This document shows, piece after piece, positions 1-9,628 of a DNA stretch of 64,000 bases. A model generated the notes under the pieces. It searched no databases. It saw only the letters and a program-made list of their open reading frames with translations, and was not told the DNA's origin. This DNA is from Cichorium intybus (lineage: Eukaryota > Streptophyta > Magnoliopsida > Asterales > Asteraceae): contig CM042012.1 in assembly GCA_023525715.1 (NCBI GenBank), positions 45,175,441 to 45,239,440 on the forward strand. The letters run 5' to 3'. The translations under genes and the position numbers were made by a program. Numbering within the stretch: position 1 is the first letter of the stretch; each line of letters begins with the position of its first letter.

Positions 1-1213
1 TCATAGGTATAGCTCACACTTGACTGAGGTGTTTGTTTGTTCTGGATGCAGAACTGGTGTATAATCACTAAAGATGAGTGATATCTCTCAGTTTTGTAGG
101 TGTTGACTTATGCTTAATGTGGATTTATACCTATATACTTTAGTCACTTGGTCTTCATATTAGATAATCAATCACATAAGACTGGTTTCGGCATTACTCA
201 GAGGGTTTCTTCATTCATGCCATTGATGTTCACTCTCTCTCCGCCGGGAAATACATGTAGAGGGGTTTAGAAATATTCATAGTGCATGTTGCAACTAAGA
301 ATATTCAGTTTATGAAGGCTACAGTATCCCGGTAAGTCTTTGGTTTTGACAGTTATATTTGATAAAGCTTTTGAGAGATGTCTGTCTTGATGGATTGTTG
401 TTGTAAATCTTCCTTTTCTTTGGTGAAGTATTCACCTTTGTCTTTATCTTTTCTTGATTTGTTCGAATACCTTTTGTGTAAAACATATCTGATGTGGTTA
501 CCAATTGTGATTTGTTGACAGCATTTGTTGGATATGACTTTGTCGTTTCTTCAATTGTCGGATTCGTTATGCCAGATGATGAATCTTTTCTTTGAAGTGG
601 TTTGATTGAGGATAGGGATAGGTGATATAATAGACAGTTTGTCTAATATATAAGGAAATGAAAGTATCGTCCCTGGTCATTTTGATATCTAAGCAAAATT
701 GAGACTTGCATCACGGTATAAGAGTATAAATCCTATAAGTCATAATGAAAACACCTTTGCTCACAGAAATGAATTCCACTTAGCATTTAAAGACGAGGCA
801 CAATTTCTCACATGGGTTTGGTTTTCATCTGAATCTCCTGATCTTATCTCCCTTAATAGATAAAATCGTTTATAATTGAAATAAATTCAAAGGGAATAGG
901 AGAATGTACATAACAAAAATGTTTGAAATTTGAACCTTCTCTTTAATTAAGAATCATTATTACTGAGAACATTCATCGAGCATAAGTATCTGAACATTTA
1001 GTCAAGAAGATGTTAATCACATGGTTTTATAAGGATTTTAAAAAGATAAAACTTTATCCTAATTTTTTGTGATTTTTGATTATGTGGATGTTTTTGGAAA
1101 ATTTTGGTTATTTGAATGTTTTTGGAAGATTTTGGTTATTTGAATGTTTTTTTGAAAATTTTGGTTATTTGACTGAAAGTAAACACTCTTTTGAACAAAC
1201 AAAAAGTAAGAGA
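1..1213 (-). other. Post-pol non-coding region of the Copia element
   Basis: About 1.2 kb downstream of the pol stop with no ORF that looks real and no similarity by eye to the LTR at 7739-9030; in particular none of its GATCGGGTCGCGATC motifs appear. Sirevirus elements often carry extra sequence, sometimes env-like, between pol and the 3' LTR. I see no envelope-like protein here. The polypurine tract and 3' LTR must lie to the left of the window. Confidence 0.6.
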
Positions 1214-3286
1214 TTAGGGATGGATGTTATCTGGATTCAACATTCCTAGACGGCCTAGGAAGTATTGAAACTTGGTTTCGTCTAGAGCCTTAGTAAAGAC
1301 ATCGGCAATTTGATCTTCGGTGTTTATGAAGTGCAATTCGATATGACCTTTTTGTATGTTGTCTTTGAGGAAATGATATCGAATGTCGATGTGCTTTGTC
1401 ATGGAATGGTGCACGGGATTGTGAGAAATGGCAATTGCGCTGGTTGAGTCACAAAATATTGGAATTTGTGAGACTTTGTAGCCATAGTCACGTAATTGAG
1501 TTTGCATCCACATGACTTGTGAACAGCAGCTTGCGGCGGCTACATATTCGGCTTCTGCGGTTGAAGTGGACACGCATGATTGTTTCTTTGAAGTCCAACT
1601 TACCAGTCTGCCTCCTAAAAATTGGCAAGAACCAGATGTGCTTTTTCTGTCTAGTCTGCATCCTCCATAGTCGGAATCGGTGAAGGCATTAAGCTGAAAA
1701 TCAGAGTTAGCTGGATACCAAAGGCCAAGAGATGGAGTTCCTTTAAGATATTTGAAAATTCTTTTTACAGCTATAGCATGAGATTCCATAGGATTGGCTT
1801 GGTATCTGGCACAGACACATGTAGAAAACATGATGTCGGGTCTGCTGGCTGTGAGGTATAGGAGTGATCCTATCATTCCTCGATATTTCTTTTGATCAAC
1901 AGGCTTGCCATTTAAGTCTGCATCTAATTTGTAACCAAGGGCCATTGAAGTTTTTGCTGTATTTGATTTGTCAAGAGAAAAACGAGTTAGAAGATTTTTG
2001 ACATAATTTTCTTGATTGATGAAAATTCCATCTGATGATTGTTTGACTTGTAGTCCAAGAAAATTAGTCATTTCTCCTATCATGCTCATCTCAAATTTAC
2101 TCTTCATCAAATCTGCAAACTTGATACTCAAGGATTCATCAGTAGAACCGAAAATAATGTCATCGACATATATTTGAACGATTAACAGATGTTTATTAAA
2201 AATTTTACGAAAGAGAGTTTGATCAATTGAACCTCTTTTGAAACCTGATTCTTCTAAAAATGTTGACAATGTTGAATACCAGGCACGAGGTGCTTGTTTT
2301 AAGCCATAAACTGCTTTTTGTAACTTAAAACTGTGATTTGGGAACTGTGGATCTTCAAAACCTGGAGGTTGTTGAATATACACATCACGATCAATCTCTC
2401 CATGTAAAAATGCACATTTTACATCCATTTGGTAAACTTTGAAGTTCTTGTGTGCTGCATATGCTAGAAAGATACGAATGGCTTCGAGTCTTGCAACTGG
2501 AGCATAAGTTTCATCGTAATCGATTCCTTCTTGTTGAGAATAGCCCTTGACGACAAGTCTTGCTTTGTTTCGACAAACTATGCCTTGATCATCAGTTTTG
2601 TTTCTGAAAACCCATCTTGTACCTACTACAGTAACATCGGGAGGAGTAGGAACAAGATCCCATACTTGGTTTCTTTCGAATTCAGCTAGTTCTTCTTGCA
2701 TGGCTTTGACCCAGTCTGGATCTTTGAGAGCTGAATGGATGGTTTTGGGTTCAGTCATGGATAAGAATGCTCCGTATAAACATTCATTTGAGGTAGCGGC
2801 TCTTGTTTGAATACCAGAATTGGGATCTCCTATAATTTGTTCTGCAGGATGATTTCTGGTCCATTTGTTTAGGCGAGTTTTTTCAGGTATTTCGATTGGT
2901 GTTTCTATGTCCCATTGTTCTTCTTGGTCAGGTGATTCTGTTGGGAATAGATTTTGGTTGTTGTCAGATATGTCTTTTTGGATTATAGGGTGAGAATGAG
3001 GTAAAGAAGGTTCCCCCATAGATGATGCACTGGGATCATTTTGAACACGTGAATTGGGAGTGTTCAAAGAGGGATTTAGTGTTGGTAATTCCCCCTCGAC
3101 TTGATCTGTATTTTCTTGGTTTGATTGTGAAGTTTCTGCATCGGAGTTTCCTGTAGGAATAGTAGAAGATGTTAGAAATTCAGAATTATAAGCGGTTTTG
3201 GGTTGTTCAAAAAGTAAATCAAGATCAATTTCTATGTCCGTAGAAGGCATTTGTTGAATTGGATTTTGAAAAATATTATCGATCAT
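1214..3286 (-). CDS. Copia pol, C-terminal part: reverse transcriptase and RNase H
   Basis: The 690-residue reading frame begins in the IN-RT linker; the first ATG is not a natural start, because the same frame is open upstream to 3523. It holds the Copia reverse transcriptase, with the block around DVKCAFLHGE, the catalytic YVDD (in VQIYVDDIIFG), and the RMIGSLLYLTASRPD-like region. RNase H follows with TDSDYGG, AEAEYVAA and HIDIRYHF. The protein makes cDNA from element RNA inside the virus-like particle and degrades the RNA template. The catalytic residues I can see are intact. The closest family style is Sirevirus. It is separated from the upstream IN part by one in-frame TGA at 3524-3526. 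Confidence 0.93.
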   Translation of the reverse strand: MIDNIFQNPIQQMPSTDIEIDLDLLFEQPKTAYNSEFLTSSTIPTGNSDAETSQSNQENTDQVEGELPTLNPSLNTPNSRVQNDPSASSMGEPSLPHSHPIIQKDISDNNQNLFPTESPDQEEQWDIETPIEIPEKTRLNKWTRNHPAEQIIGDPNSGIQTRAATSNECLYGAFLSMTEPKTIHSALKDPDWVKAMQEELAEFERNQVWDLVPTPPDVTVVGTRWVFRNKTDDQGIVCRNKARLVVKGYSQQEGIDYDETYAPVARLEAIRIFLAYAAHKNFKVYQMDVKCAFLHGEIDRDVYIQQPPGFEDPQFPNHSFKLQKAVYGLKQAPRAWYSTLSTFLEESGFKRGSIDQTLFRKIFNKHLLIVQIYVDDIIFGSTDESLSIKFADLMKSKFEMSMIGEMTNFLGLQVKQSSDGIFINQENYVKNLLTRFSLDKSNTAKTSMALGYKLDADLNGKPVDQKKYRGMIGSLLYLTASRPDIMFSTCVCARYQANPMESHAIAVKRIFKYLKGTPSLGLWYPANSDFQLNAFTDSDYGGCRLDRKSTSGSCQFLGGRLVSWTSKKQSCVSTSTAEAEYVAAASCCSQVMWMQTQLRDYGYKVSQIPIFCDSTSAIAISHNPVHHSMTKHIDIRYHFLKDNIQKGHIELHFINTEDQIADVFTKALDETKFQYFLGRLGMLNPDNIHP

Positions 3287-3523
3287 TTTAGAACCAAAAT
3301 GTTTACGATCTAATTTTCTGACATAAAATTCATCGAAATGAATATCGGTACTTTCTTCAATTACTCTAGTACGTTTATTCAGTACTCGATAAGCAGCTGA
3401 GGTAAAGGAGTAACCAAGGAAAATTCCTTCGTCTGATCTTGATTCAAATTTTGAAAGGTGATCTTTGTTATTCTTTATGAAGCATCGACAACCAAAAATA
3501 TGAAAGAATTTGATGTTTGGTTT

Positions 3524-4624
3524 TCAGTTGTTAATGACTTCATATGGTGTTTTATGAAGTTGTTTATGGATTAAAGAACGATTTTGAGTGTAGCAAGCTG
3601 TGGCTATTGCTTCTGCCCAGAAGTATTGTGGCAGATCAGCAAAGATGAGCATTGATCTTGCAGCTTCGCACAGAGTTCGGTTCTTTCTTTCAACAACGCC
3701 GTTTTGTTGAGGAGTGTAAGGGGCTGAGAAGTTGTGTTCGATGCCTTTGTTTTTGAGAAATGAGTCTAGAGTTATGTTTTTGAACTCTAAACCATTATCA
3801 CTTCGGATTCTTCGAACTGGTCGTTTGAGCTTTAATTCAATCTGTTTGATGAAGTTGATTATTTCTTCAGGTGCTTCTGACTTTAGCCTTAAAAAGAAAA
3901 CCCAAGTAAAGCGTGAGTAATCATCAATAATAACAAGGATGTATTTCTTCCCTTTTATGCTTTGGGTTTTTGCAGGGCCGCAAAGATCAATGTGCAGTAA
4001 TTCTAGTGGTTCAGATACACTAGATTCAGGAATGCTTTTATGAGAGGATTTGGACAGTTTTCCTCCTTCACAAGCTGCACAAAGAGTTTCATTATCAAGT
4101 TTCAGAAGTGGCAGTCCGCGAACAAGATCATTTGCGATCAACTTGTTGATGTAGCCGAAGTTGAGATGGGAAAGACGACGATGCCACAACCAGCTAATAT
4201 CAGCAGAAGCTTTGGACAAGAGACAGATGTCTGGTTTTCCATAGATAAGGTCCATATCTAGTGGATACATGTTGCCTAGACGATCAGAATTAACTAGAAT
4301 GGCTTTGGTCTTGGCGTCCGTGATTATGCTTCGTTGTTTGGTGAAAAGAACTTCATGATTGTTGTCACAGAGTTGTGATACGCTGATTAGGTTGTGTTTC
4401 AGGCCGTCAACATATGCTACTTTCTTGATGGTGAAGTGACCATTTGTTATGTTTCCATAACCTTTGATTCTTGCAGTCATGTTATTTCCAAAAGTAACAT
4501 CTTGTTTGGATTCTGTGGGTTTGAAGTCTCGTAGAAAGCTTTGGTTTCCTGTCATATGCTTGGAGCAGCCACTATCGATATACCATGTGCCATCCTTGGG
4601 CTCTCCAGCACAAAGTGCCTGCAA
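3524..4624 (-). CDS. Copia protease active site and integrase
   Basis: A 366-codon segment of the same frame. The aspartic protease motif DSGCSKHMTG lies at residues 17-26. The HHCC zinc domain follows (HRRLSHLNFGY ... CAACEGGK, roughly residues 148-190). The integrase catalytic core shows its three acidic positions in HIDLCGP, RSDNGLEF and VVERKNRT. These enzymes cleave the polyprotein and insert the cDNA. The segment ends at TGA (3524-3526), and the frame then continues without further stops into the RT part. The TGA could derive from CGA by a CpG transition. Upstream, a TAA at 4625-4627 separates it from the gag-like extension in the same frame. I therefore see one decayed gag-pol frame, not separate genes. 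Confidence 0.9.
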   Translation of the reverse strand: MQALCAGEPKDGTWYIDSGCSKHMTGNQSFLRDFKPTESKQDVTFGNNMTARIKGYGNITNGHFTIKKVAYVDGLKHNLISVSQLCDNNHEVLFTKQRSIITDAKTKAILVNSDRLGNMYPLDMDLIYGKPDICLLSKASADISWLWHRRLSHLNFGYINKLIANDLVRGLPLLKLDNETLCAACEGGKLSKSSHKSIPESSVSEPLELLHIDLCGPAKTQSIKGKKYILVIIDDYSRFTWVFFLRLKSEAPEEIINFIKQIELKLKRPVRRIRSDNGLEFKNITLDSFLKNKGIEHNFSAPYTPQQNGVVERKNRTLCEAARSMLIFADLPQYFWAEAIATACYTQNRSLIHKQLHKTPYEVINN

Positions 4625-6211
4625 TTAGACAGAAATTTTAGGTACCCAAACCATGGTGGGTCCTGATTTGTTAATGGTTTTTGATAATTTGGAATCATTG
4701 TAATATTTGTTGATTGGACGGAATGGTTGAGGTTTAAGTTGGTTTATTAGATTTTCCCAAAGTGAGATTTGTTTTTGAAAACCTGTCATTTGAAACGATT
4801 TCTGATTTTGTGAAAAGTATCCTATATGTGAAGTTCTGTTTGATAACCTTTCTTTGTATCTGAGATTTTGATGATTTTGAAAAACATTATGATGATGAGA
4901 TGGAATTTGGTGAAATGTTGGTCTCTGAAAGTTTCTTGAGAGATTGAAGTTTGTCTCCTGAAAGCGATTTTGAATTGGTTTTTGAAACGGTTTTTGTTTT
5001 GGATTAAATGTTTGTTTTTGTGGCACAGCGATTGGTTTCAAAGGTTTTTCTTTGAAAACAATGGGCTTGCTTTGTTCTTTTGGTTTAAAGACAGCTTGAA
5101 TGGGTTGTTTATTTGTCTGTTGTTTCTTTGAATACTTTTGTCCCAGACTGTTCTTTCCAATAAAGGTTGAGTTTAAAGAGGGAAAGACTGTTGGAACAGA
5201 AGTACTACCATTTTGATGATCAGAATTTTCTCCTTTTAAGAAATTTTCAAGTTTAATTGTGCCATCATTCTTTGTTAGTTTAGTAGATCTCAATTGATGA
5301 GTTACTGAACTAGCAGAGTCTGATTCAGATTTTACAACTCTTTTGTATGACTTGTTGAAAAAAGTATCATCTGGGCTACAGTTGATTACTATTTCATCAT
5401 CTGAATCGTCCTCATTGGCAGATGAGAAAAAATCTGGTTGAGGCGATTTAGAGTTTTCACTAATTGTCCCATTTTTCTTTTCAGTCTCTTCATTTTCAAA
5501 AGATTCTCTTCCAATTCCTGGTTTATAATTTGTATCAATTTTGCCAGTTCCTAAGTTGTTTGCTTTAGTGAAAACATCATCACTCAATTTTCTGGCAATA
5601 TTGATAGAATCCAGTTTTCCTTGAAATCTTTGATTTTCGGATTCAAGAAATTTGATTTGCTTTGAAGAATCATCTAGTTTTAGATTTAAACTAGTGTTTT
5701 TGTCAGTTAAATCTTGAATTTCTTGTTTTAACTGAAGGACTTCCTTTTCTAAGGTTTCTTTTATTTCAGATGAAATAACAGATTGATTTTTTATTTCTAA
5801 GTCCCTTTTTTGTTTTAGAGCTTCATTTAATTGTTCTAGGATGTGATTATTTTCTTCAGATTTTCGTTCAATGTCTCTTTCAAGTTTGTCTCTAGTCCTT
5901 GTAGATTCTCCAAATCTGAGTTGCAAGGTTTGTAATTCAGATTTGTAGATATCAGATTTGACTATTGTGTCATGATACAGTCTGAGATCAGCTTTTAGAC
6001 TGTTCTCAATCTTAGTCATGTGGGACTCAAATGGTGTTCTTGAAAGACCGAGATCTGAGATCATAGACCATACCTGATCGATGACATATGGAGCTCTTGT
6101 GGTTGGTTCATTGTCAGCCATGAAGCAGAAGTTTGACTGAGCTGGTTCATTATCTGTTTCATCATCAGAAGTTGGCCAGTGTTCCACGCTAGGTTCGTAG
6201 AATGCCATCAA
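4625..6211 (-). CDS. Gag C-terminal extension with coiled coil (Sirevirus-type)
   Basis: A 528-codon frame, opening at a TTG directly before ATG GCA. The acidic N-terminus (SDDETDNE) resembles the region after the zinc knuckle in Sirevirus polyproteins. Residues about 60-210 are heptad-rich with many K, E and L, and look like a long coiled coil. The C-terminal third is rich in Q, N, F and P. It ends in a WVPK motif just before the protease, a typical Sirevirus linker. Its likely role is particle assembly, inferred from position and family. It overlaps the gag frame by 23 nt in a different register; see the finding on the A6 run. Confidence 0.75.
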   Translation of the reverse strand: MMAFYEPSVEHWPTSDDETDNEPAQSNFCFMADNEPTTRAPYVIDQVWSMISDLGLSRTPFESHMTKIENSLKADLRLYHDTIVKSDIYKSELQTLQLRFGESTRTRDKLERDIERKSEENNHILEQLNEALKQKRDLEIKNQSVISSEIKETLEKEVLQLKQEIQDLTDKNTSLNLKLDDSSKQIKFLESENQRFQGKLDSINIARKLSDDVFTKANNLGTGKIDTNYKPGIGRESFENEETEKKNGTISENSKSPQPDFFSSANEDDSDDEIVINCSPDDTFFNKSYKRVVKSESDSASSVTHQLRSTKLTKNDGTIKLENFLKGENSDHQNGSTSVPTVFPSLNSTFIGKNSLGQKYSKKQQTNKQPIQAVFKPKEQSKPIVFKEKPLKPIAVPQKQTFNPKQKPFQKPIQNRFQETNFNLSRNFQRPTFHQIPSHHHNVFQNHQNLRYKERLSNRTSHIGYFSQNQKSFQMTGFQKQISLWENLINQLKPQPFRPINKYYNDSKLSKTINKSGPTMVWVPKISV

Positions 6212-7445
6212 AGCTTTTTTGCTTTGCTTTCTTTTCTTGTTTCTTCAGTTCTTCGGCTTTTTGAGCGTAGTAAGCTGAGTCTTTGACTTTGATTTTGGCT
6301 CGACAATCTCGGGCATAATGATTTAGTCCTTTGCATTTGTGACAAATGATTACGTCATCATCATCATCGTTATTGTTAGCCTTTTGGTTCTTAACGGGTG
6401 ATCTTTCAGATGTTTGAGTTTGTTTCTGTTGAGATGGTTTTGAATGATTTTGCTGAAATCTAGAATTTTGGTTATTTTGAAAACCATTGTTTTGATTATA
6501 AGAGTTGTGATTATTTTGAAAACCGCGATTCTGAAAGTTTTGTCCAAAAGTGGATCTTTGTTGAAAATTTGGTCTATGATGTGGCAAAAATCTTTCGAGA
6601 TTAGTGTTTGCTACCAAAGCGCACAATTGTTGGTAATCAGCTTCATTATTTGGATCAGACAAGTCACAAGAATTACTTGAAAAAGCTTGGTTTTGATTTA
6701 AATCAATTTGACTTTGATCATGAAAATGTGGTTGGTTTTGAGAGGATGTTGACAACAAAGCAAGTGGTCCTCCAAAAGAAGTAGACGTTGGTGGGTCAAT
6801 CGAGGATTCATACGATTGTAATTCTCCGTACAGATTGTACAAAGATTCAGTATGAATTGCCGGATTTCCCTGAATGATGAGTTTGACCATTTTCCAGCTT
6901 TCATAAAGGTTGTTTAAAAATTTGAGGTTTATTTCATGCTGTGACTTTTTGATGCCTAAATTATTCATTTTGATGGTAATGAGATTGAACCTGTCATGAG
7001 CATCATGGATGGTCTCATGTGAAAACATTTTGAAGTTGTCAAATTCGTTTAAAACAGATGTTTTCTTGTTTCCAATGATTCTCTCATTTCCTTCAAAACG
7101 ATTTTTCAAAGTTTGCCAAATTTGGTTTGCAGTTAAAAGGATTATATCATTCATTTGGCTTAGAATACTGTGGGGTATTCCAGACACAAGTTCCTTTTTG
7201 GCTTGAAGTTCAAGTTTCTTCCTTTCATTCAGTATATCCAAGTTACTCGTAAGAGAGGTCATGTTTTCTGGTAGAGATCCGTCTACACATTTCCACACAT
7301 CTTCACTTATAGAGTTGAGATGAAGATTCATACGACCTACCCATGATTTATATTCTTCGGGAATAAGAATGGGTGCTCGAGTACCTGAACCTATACTGTT
7401 AGCAATAGATACAGAATTTATGTTTGAGTAGTTTGCGGAAGACAT
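6189..7445 (-). CDS. Copia gag (nucleocapsid) with CCHC zinc knuckle
   Basis: The 418-residue Gag starts at the first ATG after the leader, 290 nt downstream of the PBS. It has a Copia gag domain in the N-terminal half (LPEEYKSWVGRM-like opening, then a helical region), a long N/Q-rich low-complexity stretch at about residues 296-345, and one zinc knuckle, CHKCKGLNHYARDC, at 368-381 for RNA binding. A lysine-rich tail follows. The frame runs out 12 codons after the polylysine-coding run, while the adjacent frame continues as the gag extension. Codon use and composition match the rest of the element. Confidence 0.9.
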   Translation of the reverse strand: MSSANYSNINSVSIANSIGSGTRAPILIPEEYKSWVGRMNLHLNSISEDVWKCVDGSLPENMTSLTSNLDILNERKKLELQAKKELVSGIPHSILSQMNDIILLTANQIWQTLKNRFEGNERIIGNKKTSVLNEFDNFKMFSHETIHDAHDRFNLITIKMNNLGIKKSQHEINLKFLNNLYESWKMVKLIIQGNPAIHTESLYNLYGELQSYESSIDPPTSTSFGGPLALLSTSSQNQPHFHDQSQIDLNQNQAFSSNSCDLSDPNNEADYQQLCALVANTNLERFLPHHRPNFQQRSTFGQNFQNRGFQNNHNSYNQNNGFQNNQNSRFQQNHSKPSQQKQTQTSERSPVKNQKANNNDDDDDVIICHKCKGLNHYARDCRAKIKVKDSAYYAQKAEELKKQEKKAKQKSFDGILRT

Positions 7446-7738
7446 TTTTGTTTTTTTTTTGTTAACGAAAATGTGATGTTAAAATGAAATTTTTAAAGAA
7501 AACTTATTGGTGGTTTATAAAAACGCTACACAAAAGTTTTCGACAAAAATTTTCAAAATAAATCACACAAGTAATTTTTAAATGTTTTTGTTTGTTTTTA
7601 ATTTTTAATTTTTTTTTTGTTGAACAAGTGATATTAAGATGAAATTTTTAAAGGAAACTTATTGGTGGTTTATAAAAACGCTACACAAAAGTTCTCGACA
7701 AAAATTTCAGATTAAATCACACAAGCTCTGATACCAAT
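7446..7738 (-). promoter_or_regulatory. Copia leader with tRNA-Met primer-binding site and a ~110-bp duplication
   Basis: On the plus strand AGCTCTGATACCA (7724-7736) is the complement of the tRNA-iMet PBS, two bases from the LTR tip TGTAGAAAA at 7739. Between PBS and gag, a roughly 110-bp block occurs twice (about 7461-7577 and 7619-7727). Both copies contain the same stretch around TTATAAAAACGCTACACAAAAG, and only the copy next to the LTR retains the PBS. Confidence 0.85.
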
Positions 7739-8525
7739 TGTAGAAAATACGATAACTGATCTCCACGAATAAGGTTTTTAAGCCTATTACTGTGTGACAG
7801 ATATGTATTTTATCTATAATATGAGGAATAAATAAGAGTTGCGGAATAAAATAAAACGGTAAATCTAAACTAGACAGTATTTAAATAGACAGAAAGCGGT
7901 AAATAAAGTAAAAGTTAGAAGTTAGAGGTTAGATGTAATAAACGCCATTATCAACGATAACGTGTTTTTACAATAAATAAAAGGTTAGAAATTAGAAGTT
8001 AGATGTTAGATGTAATAAACGCCATTATCAACGATAACGTGTTTTTACAATAAATAAAAAGGTTAGAAGTTAGAAGTTAAATGTCCCGGTTAAATACAGT
8101 CCACATGTGTTTTCGTTGTCGAGGTTCAATTCGGATGTATTGGATATTTGGTACAATTGATTTATAAAAGTTTAAATAAATCAATAATGACACAGATAAT
8201 TTTAAAAGAACTTATCGATAGCTGCGGAAGATAGCGTTTTTCTTGATGTGTCGATTTCTTGTTCTTCGCGGTAGGATGAGGTTTTGGTGATTTTTTGGTG
8301 TCGGGTAGAGGTTGTTTAGAGGTTTGAAGTTTGGTGTCGGGTAGAGGTTGTTTAGCGGTTTGAAGTTTGGTGTCGGGTGGAGGTTTTGTTTCTTGCGGTT
8401 TTGCGGTTTGATCCTCGTTGCCAAATGCAGAAATTTCAGAGTTTTGAGCTGTTTGGTCGTGAGTATGCTTGAGGTTTATGAGTATATGTTGTGTAATGTG
8501 TTTAAAATCAGCAAGAGGAAGCCTC

Positions 8526-8533
8526 TATTTATA
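8526..8533 (-). promoter_or_regulatory. TATA box of the Copia LTR
   Basis: TATAAATA on the minus strand, immediately downstream of the repeat-rich U3 and the only good TATA match in this LTR. Confidence 0.75.
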
Positions 8534-8547
8534 GTCTGTTCCAGCGG

Positions 8548-8895
8548 AGATCGGGTCGCGATCCTCTATAAGATCGGGTCGCGATCTTGAGTGGTGCTCG
8601 TTTTTGCGCTGGCCACTACCCGACTCGGTGGAGTGTGGTAGGTGGGTCGGGTCGCGATGAGGAAGGAGATCGGGTCGCGATCCTTCGGGTCGCGATTGGT
8701 AAAGAGATCGGGTCGCGATCTCGTCGGGTTGCCATCGGCTCGCGATCTTTGGTCATCACAGTGTCACGCGTTTGTCATTTGGATCGGGTCGCGATCCGGG
8801 TTGAGATCGGGTCGCGATCCATGCTGTTTCTGCCTTTTTCTTCTTTTGTTTTGTTTTTCTTCACGTTGCTACACATGTGCTGTCGGGTTGCGATT
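8548..8895 (-). repeat. GATCGGGTCGCGATC motif cluster in U3
   Basis: About ten perfect or near-perfect copies of a CpG-rich, partly palindromic motif with core CGGGTCGCGAT, irregularly spaced over about 350 bp immediately upstream of the TATA box. The cluster stands out sharply from the AT-rich surroundings. The position suggests an enhancer-like array; no factor is known to me for it. Confidence 0.85.
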
Positions 8896-9075
8896 GCTGT
8901 AGCTGGGTGACATTTTGCTCTTTGGTACATAGCGTCTTTTTCTCTGGTTTGGTTGATCTTGGTTTGGTTGATCTCGAATTTACGCAACCTGAAATAAACT
9001 GATAATATTTGTTAAAAAACATTTCGACTTATTTCAGTGATGGTCACATAAAAAACATAAAAAACATTATTCAAC

Positions 9076-9402
9076 ATGAATAAATTTGATGCAGGAGAAT
9101 CAAGTGGACCTAACAATTCTAAAACTAAAGAAGATTTTATAAATAAATGGAGAGTTTATATTAAAGGAGAAGTGTTTTATTTAGAAGATAGAGAATATTT
9201 AAATCATTTACTAAAAGAAAGTGAAAAATCCATAAAAAATGGTAATCACCAATTAATGAGATTTATAATGTGGGACTTGCAAGAAATTGAGGAATACTCC
9301 CCAACCTTTTATAGAATGTTTTCTATAATTATTAATTCAGAAATAAAATCTTTAGAAAGAATTTTAAATTGTACAACAATTTTATGCAGGAACAATGACT
9401 GA
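9076..9402 (+). CDS. Small ORF 1 of the pararetrovirus-like segment, unknown function
   Basis: Codes for 108 residues from ATG at 9076. Serine- and asparagine-rich at the start, then charged and probably helical (EDREYLNHLLKESEKS, FIMWDLQEIEEY). No signal peptide, membrane segment or zinc motif. I do not recognise the family. It ends at TGA 9400-9402, overlapping the next ORF by 8 nt around ATGACTGA, a compact arrangement typical of small viral genomes. Its undisturbed frame in an AT-rich stretch supports a real, fairly recent coding history. Confidence 0.5.
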   Translation: MNKFDAGESSGPNNSKTKEDFINKWRVYIKGEVFYLEDREYLNHLLKESEKSIKNGNHQLMRFIMWDLQEIEEYSPTFYRMFSIIINSEIKSLERILNCTTILCRNND

Positions 9403-9571
9403 TTCCAAATTACAAGTAAAATACAATGTATATGTTTATATGTTAAAACATGTAGAAAGAGAATTCAAGCAAAAGAAGAAAATAAAAGCTGTAATGACAG
9501 CAAGAGAAATTGAAGCATATAAGAGTTCAACACAGTTCTTTAGAAAATTTATTCATCAATCTACTTGTTAA
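9395..9571 (+). CDS. Small ORF 2, 58 residues, overlaps ORF 1
   Basis: Begins at ATG 9395 inside the last codons of ORF 1, in a different frame, and ends with TAA at 9569-9571. The product is basic (KQKKKIKAV) and probably helical, without recognisable domains. A splice-acceptor-like TTTTATGCAG ends at 9389, six nt before the start codon. It is short and could be a chance frame. The compact spacing and the acceptor are the reasons for listing it. Confidence 0.35.
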   Translation: MTDSKLQVKYNVYVYMLKHVEREFKQKKKIKAVMTAREIEAYKSSTQFFRKFIHQSTC

Positions 9572-9628
9572 TTTTATTGTAAAACTTCTAAATAAAGAGA
9601 TATCTTTTCATATTTATATCTTACAGGA

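Larger units (their letters stand above)
1..9030 (-). mobile_element. Sirevirus-like Ty1/copia retrotransposon, partial (3' LTR off the window)
   Basis: Minus-strand element reading right to left: 5' LTR (7739 to about 9030), Met PBS, gag, a coiled-coil gag-like extension, PR, IN, RT, RNase H, then about 1.2 kb of non-coding sequence reaching the window edge. Domain order PR-IN-RT-RH defines Ty1/copia. Long LTRs, an extra coding stretch after gag and extra sequence between pol and the 3' LTR fit the Sirevirus (SIRE/Maximus) lineage. The coding region carries one frame change and two in-frame stops, so this copy is decayed. The outer LTR end cannot be fixed because the second LTR is not in the window; plausible CA ends lie between about 8990 and 9075. 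Confidence 0.88.
7739..9030 (-). repeat. 5' LTR of the Copia element
   Basis: The inner end TG at 7739 is fixed by the adjacent PBS. Reading on the minus strand, U3 is at the right (about 8534-9030), the TATA box at 8526-8533, and R/U5 to the left. Inside R/U5 there is a tandem duplication of about 75 bp (7912-7985 and 7986-8064) and a three-copy minisatellite of about 36-40 bp (8275-8390). The outer end is uncertain by some 80 bp. Confidence 0.8.

Noticed and set aside
8212..8910. Several 70-107-residue frames in the Copia LTR
   Set aside because: They follow the minisatellite and the GATCGGGTCGCGATC cluster in several frames on both strands, so they are repeat artefacts.
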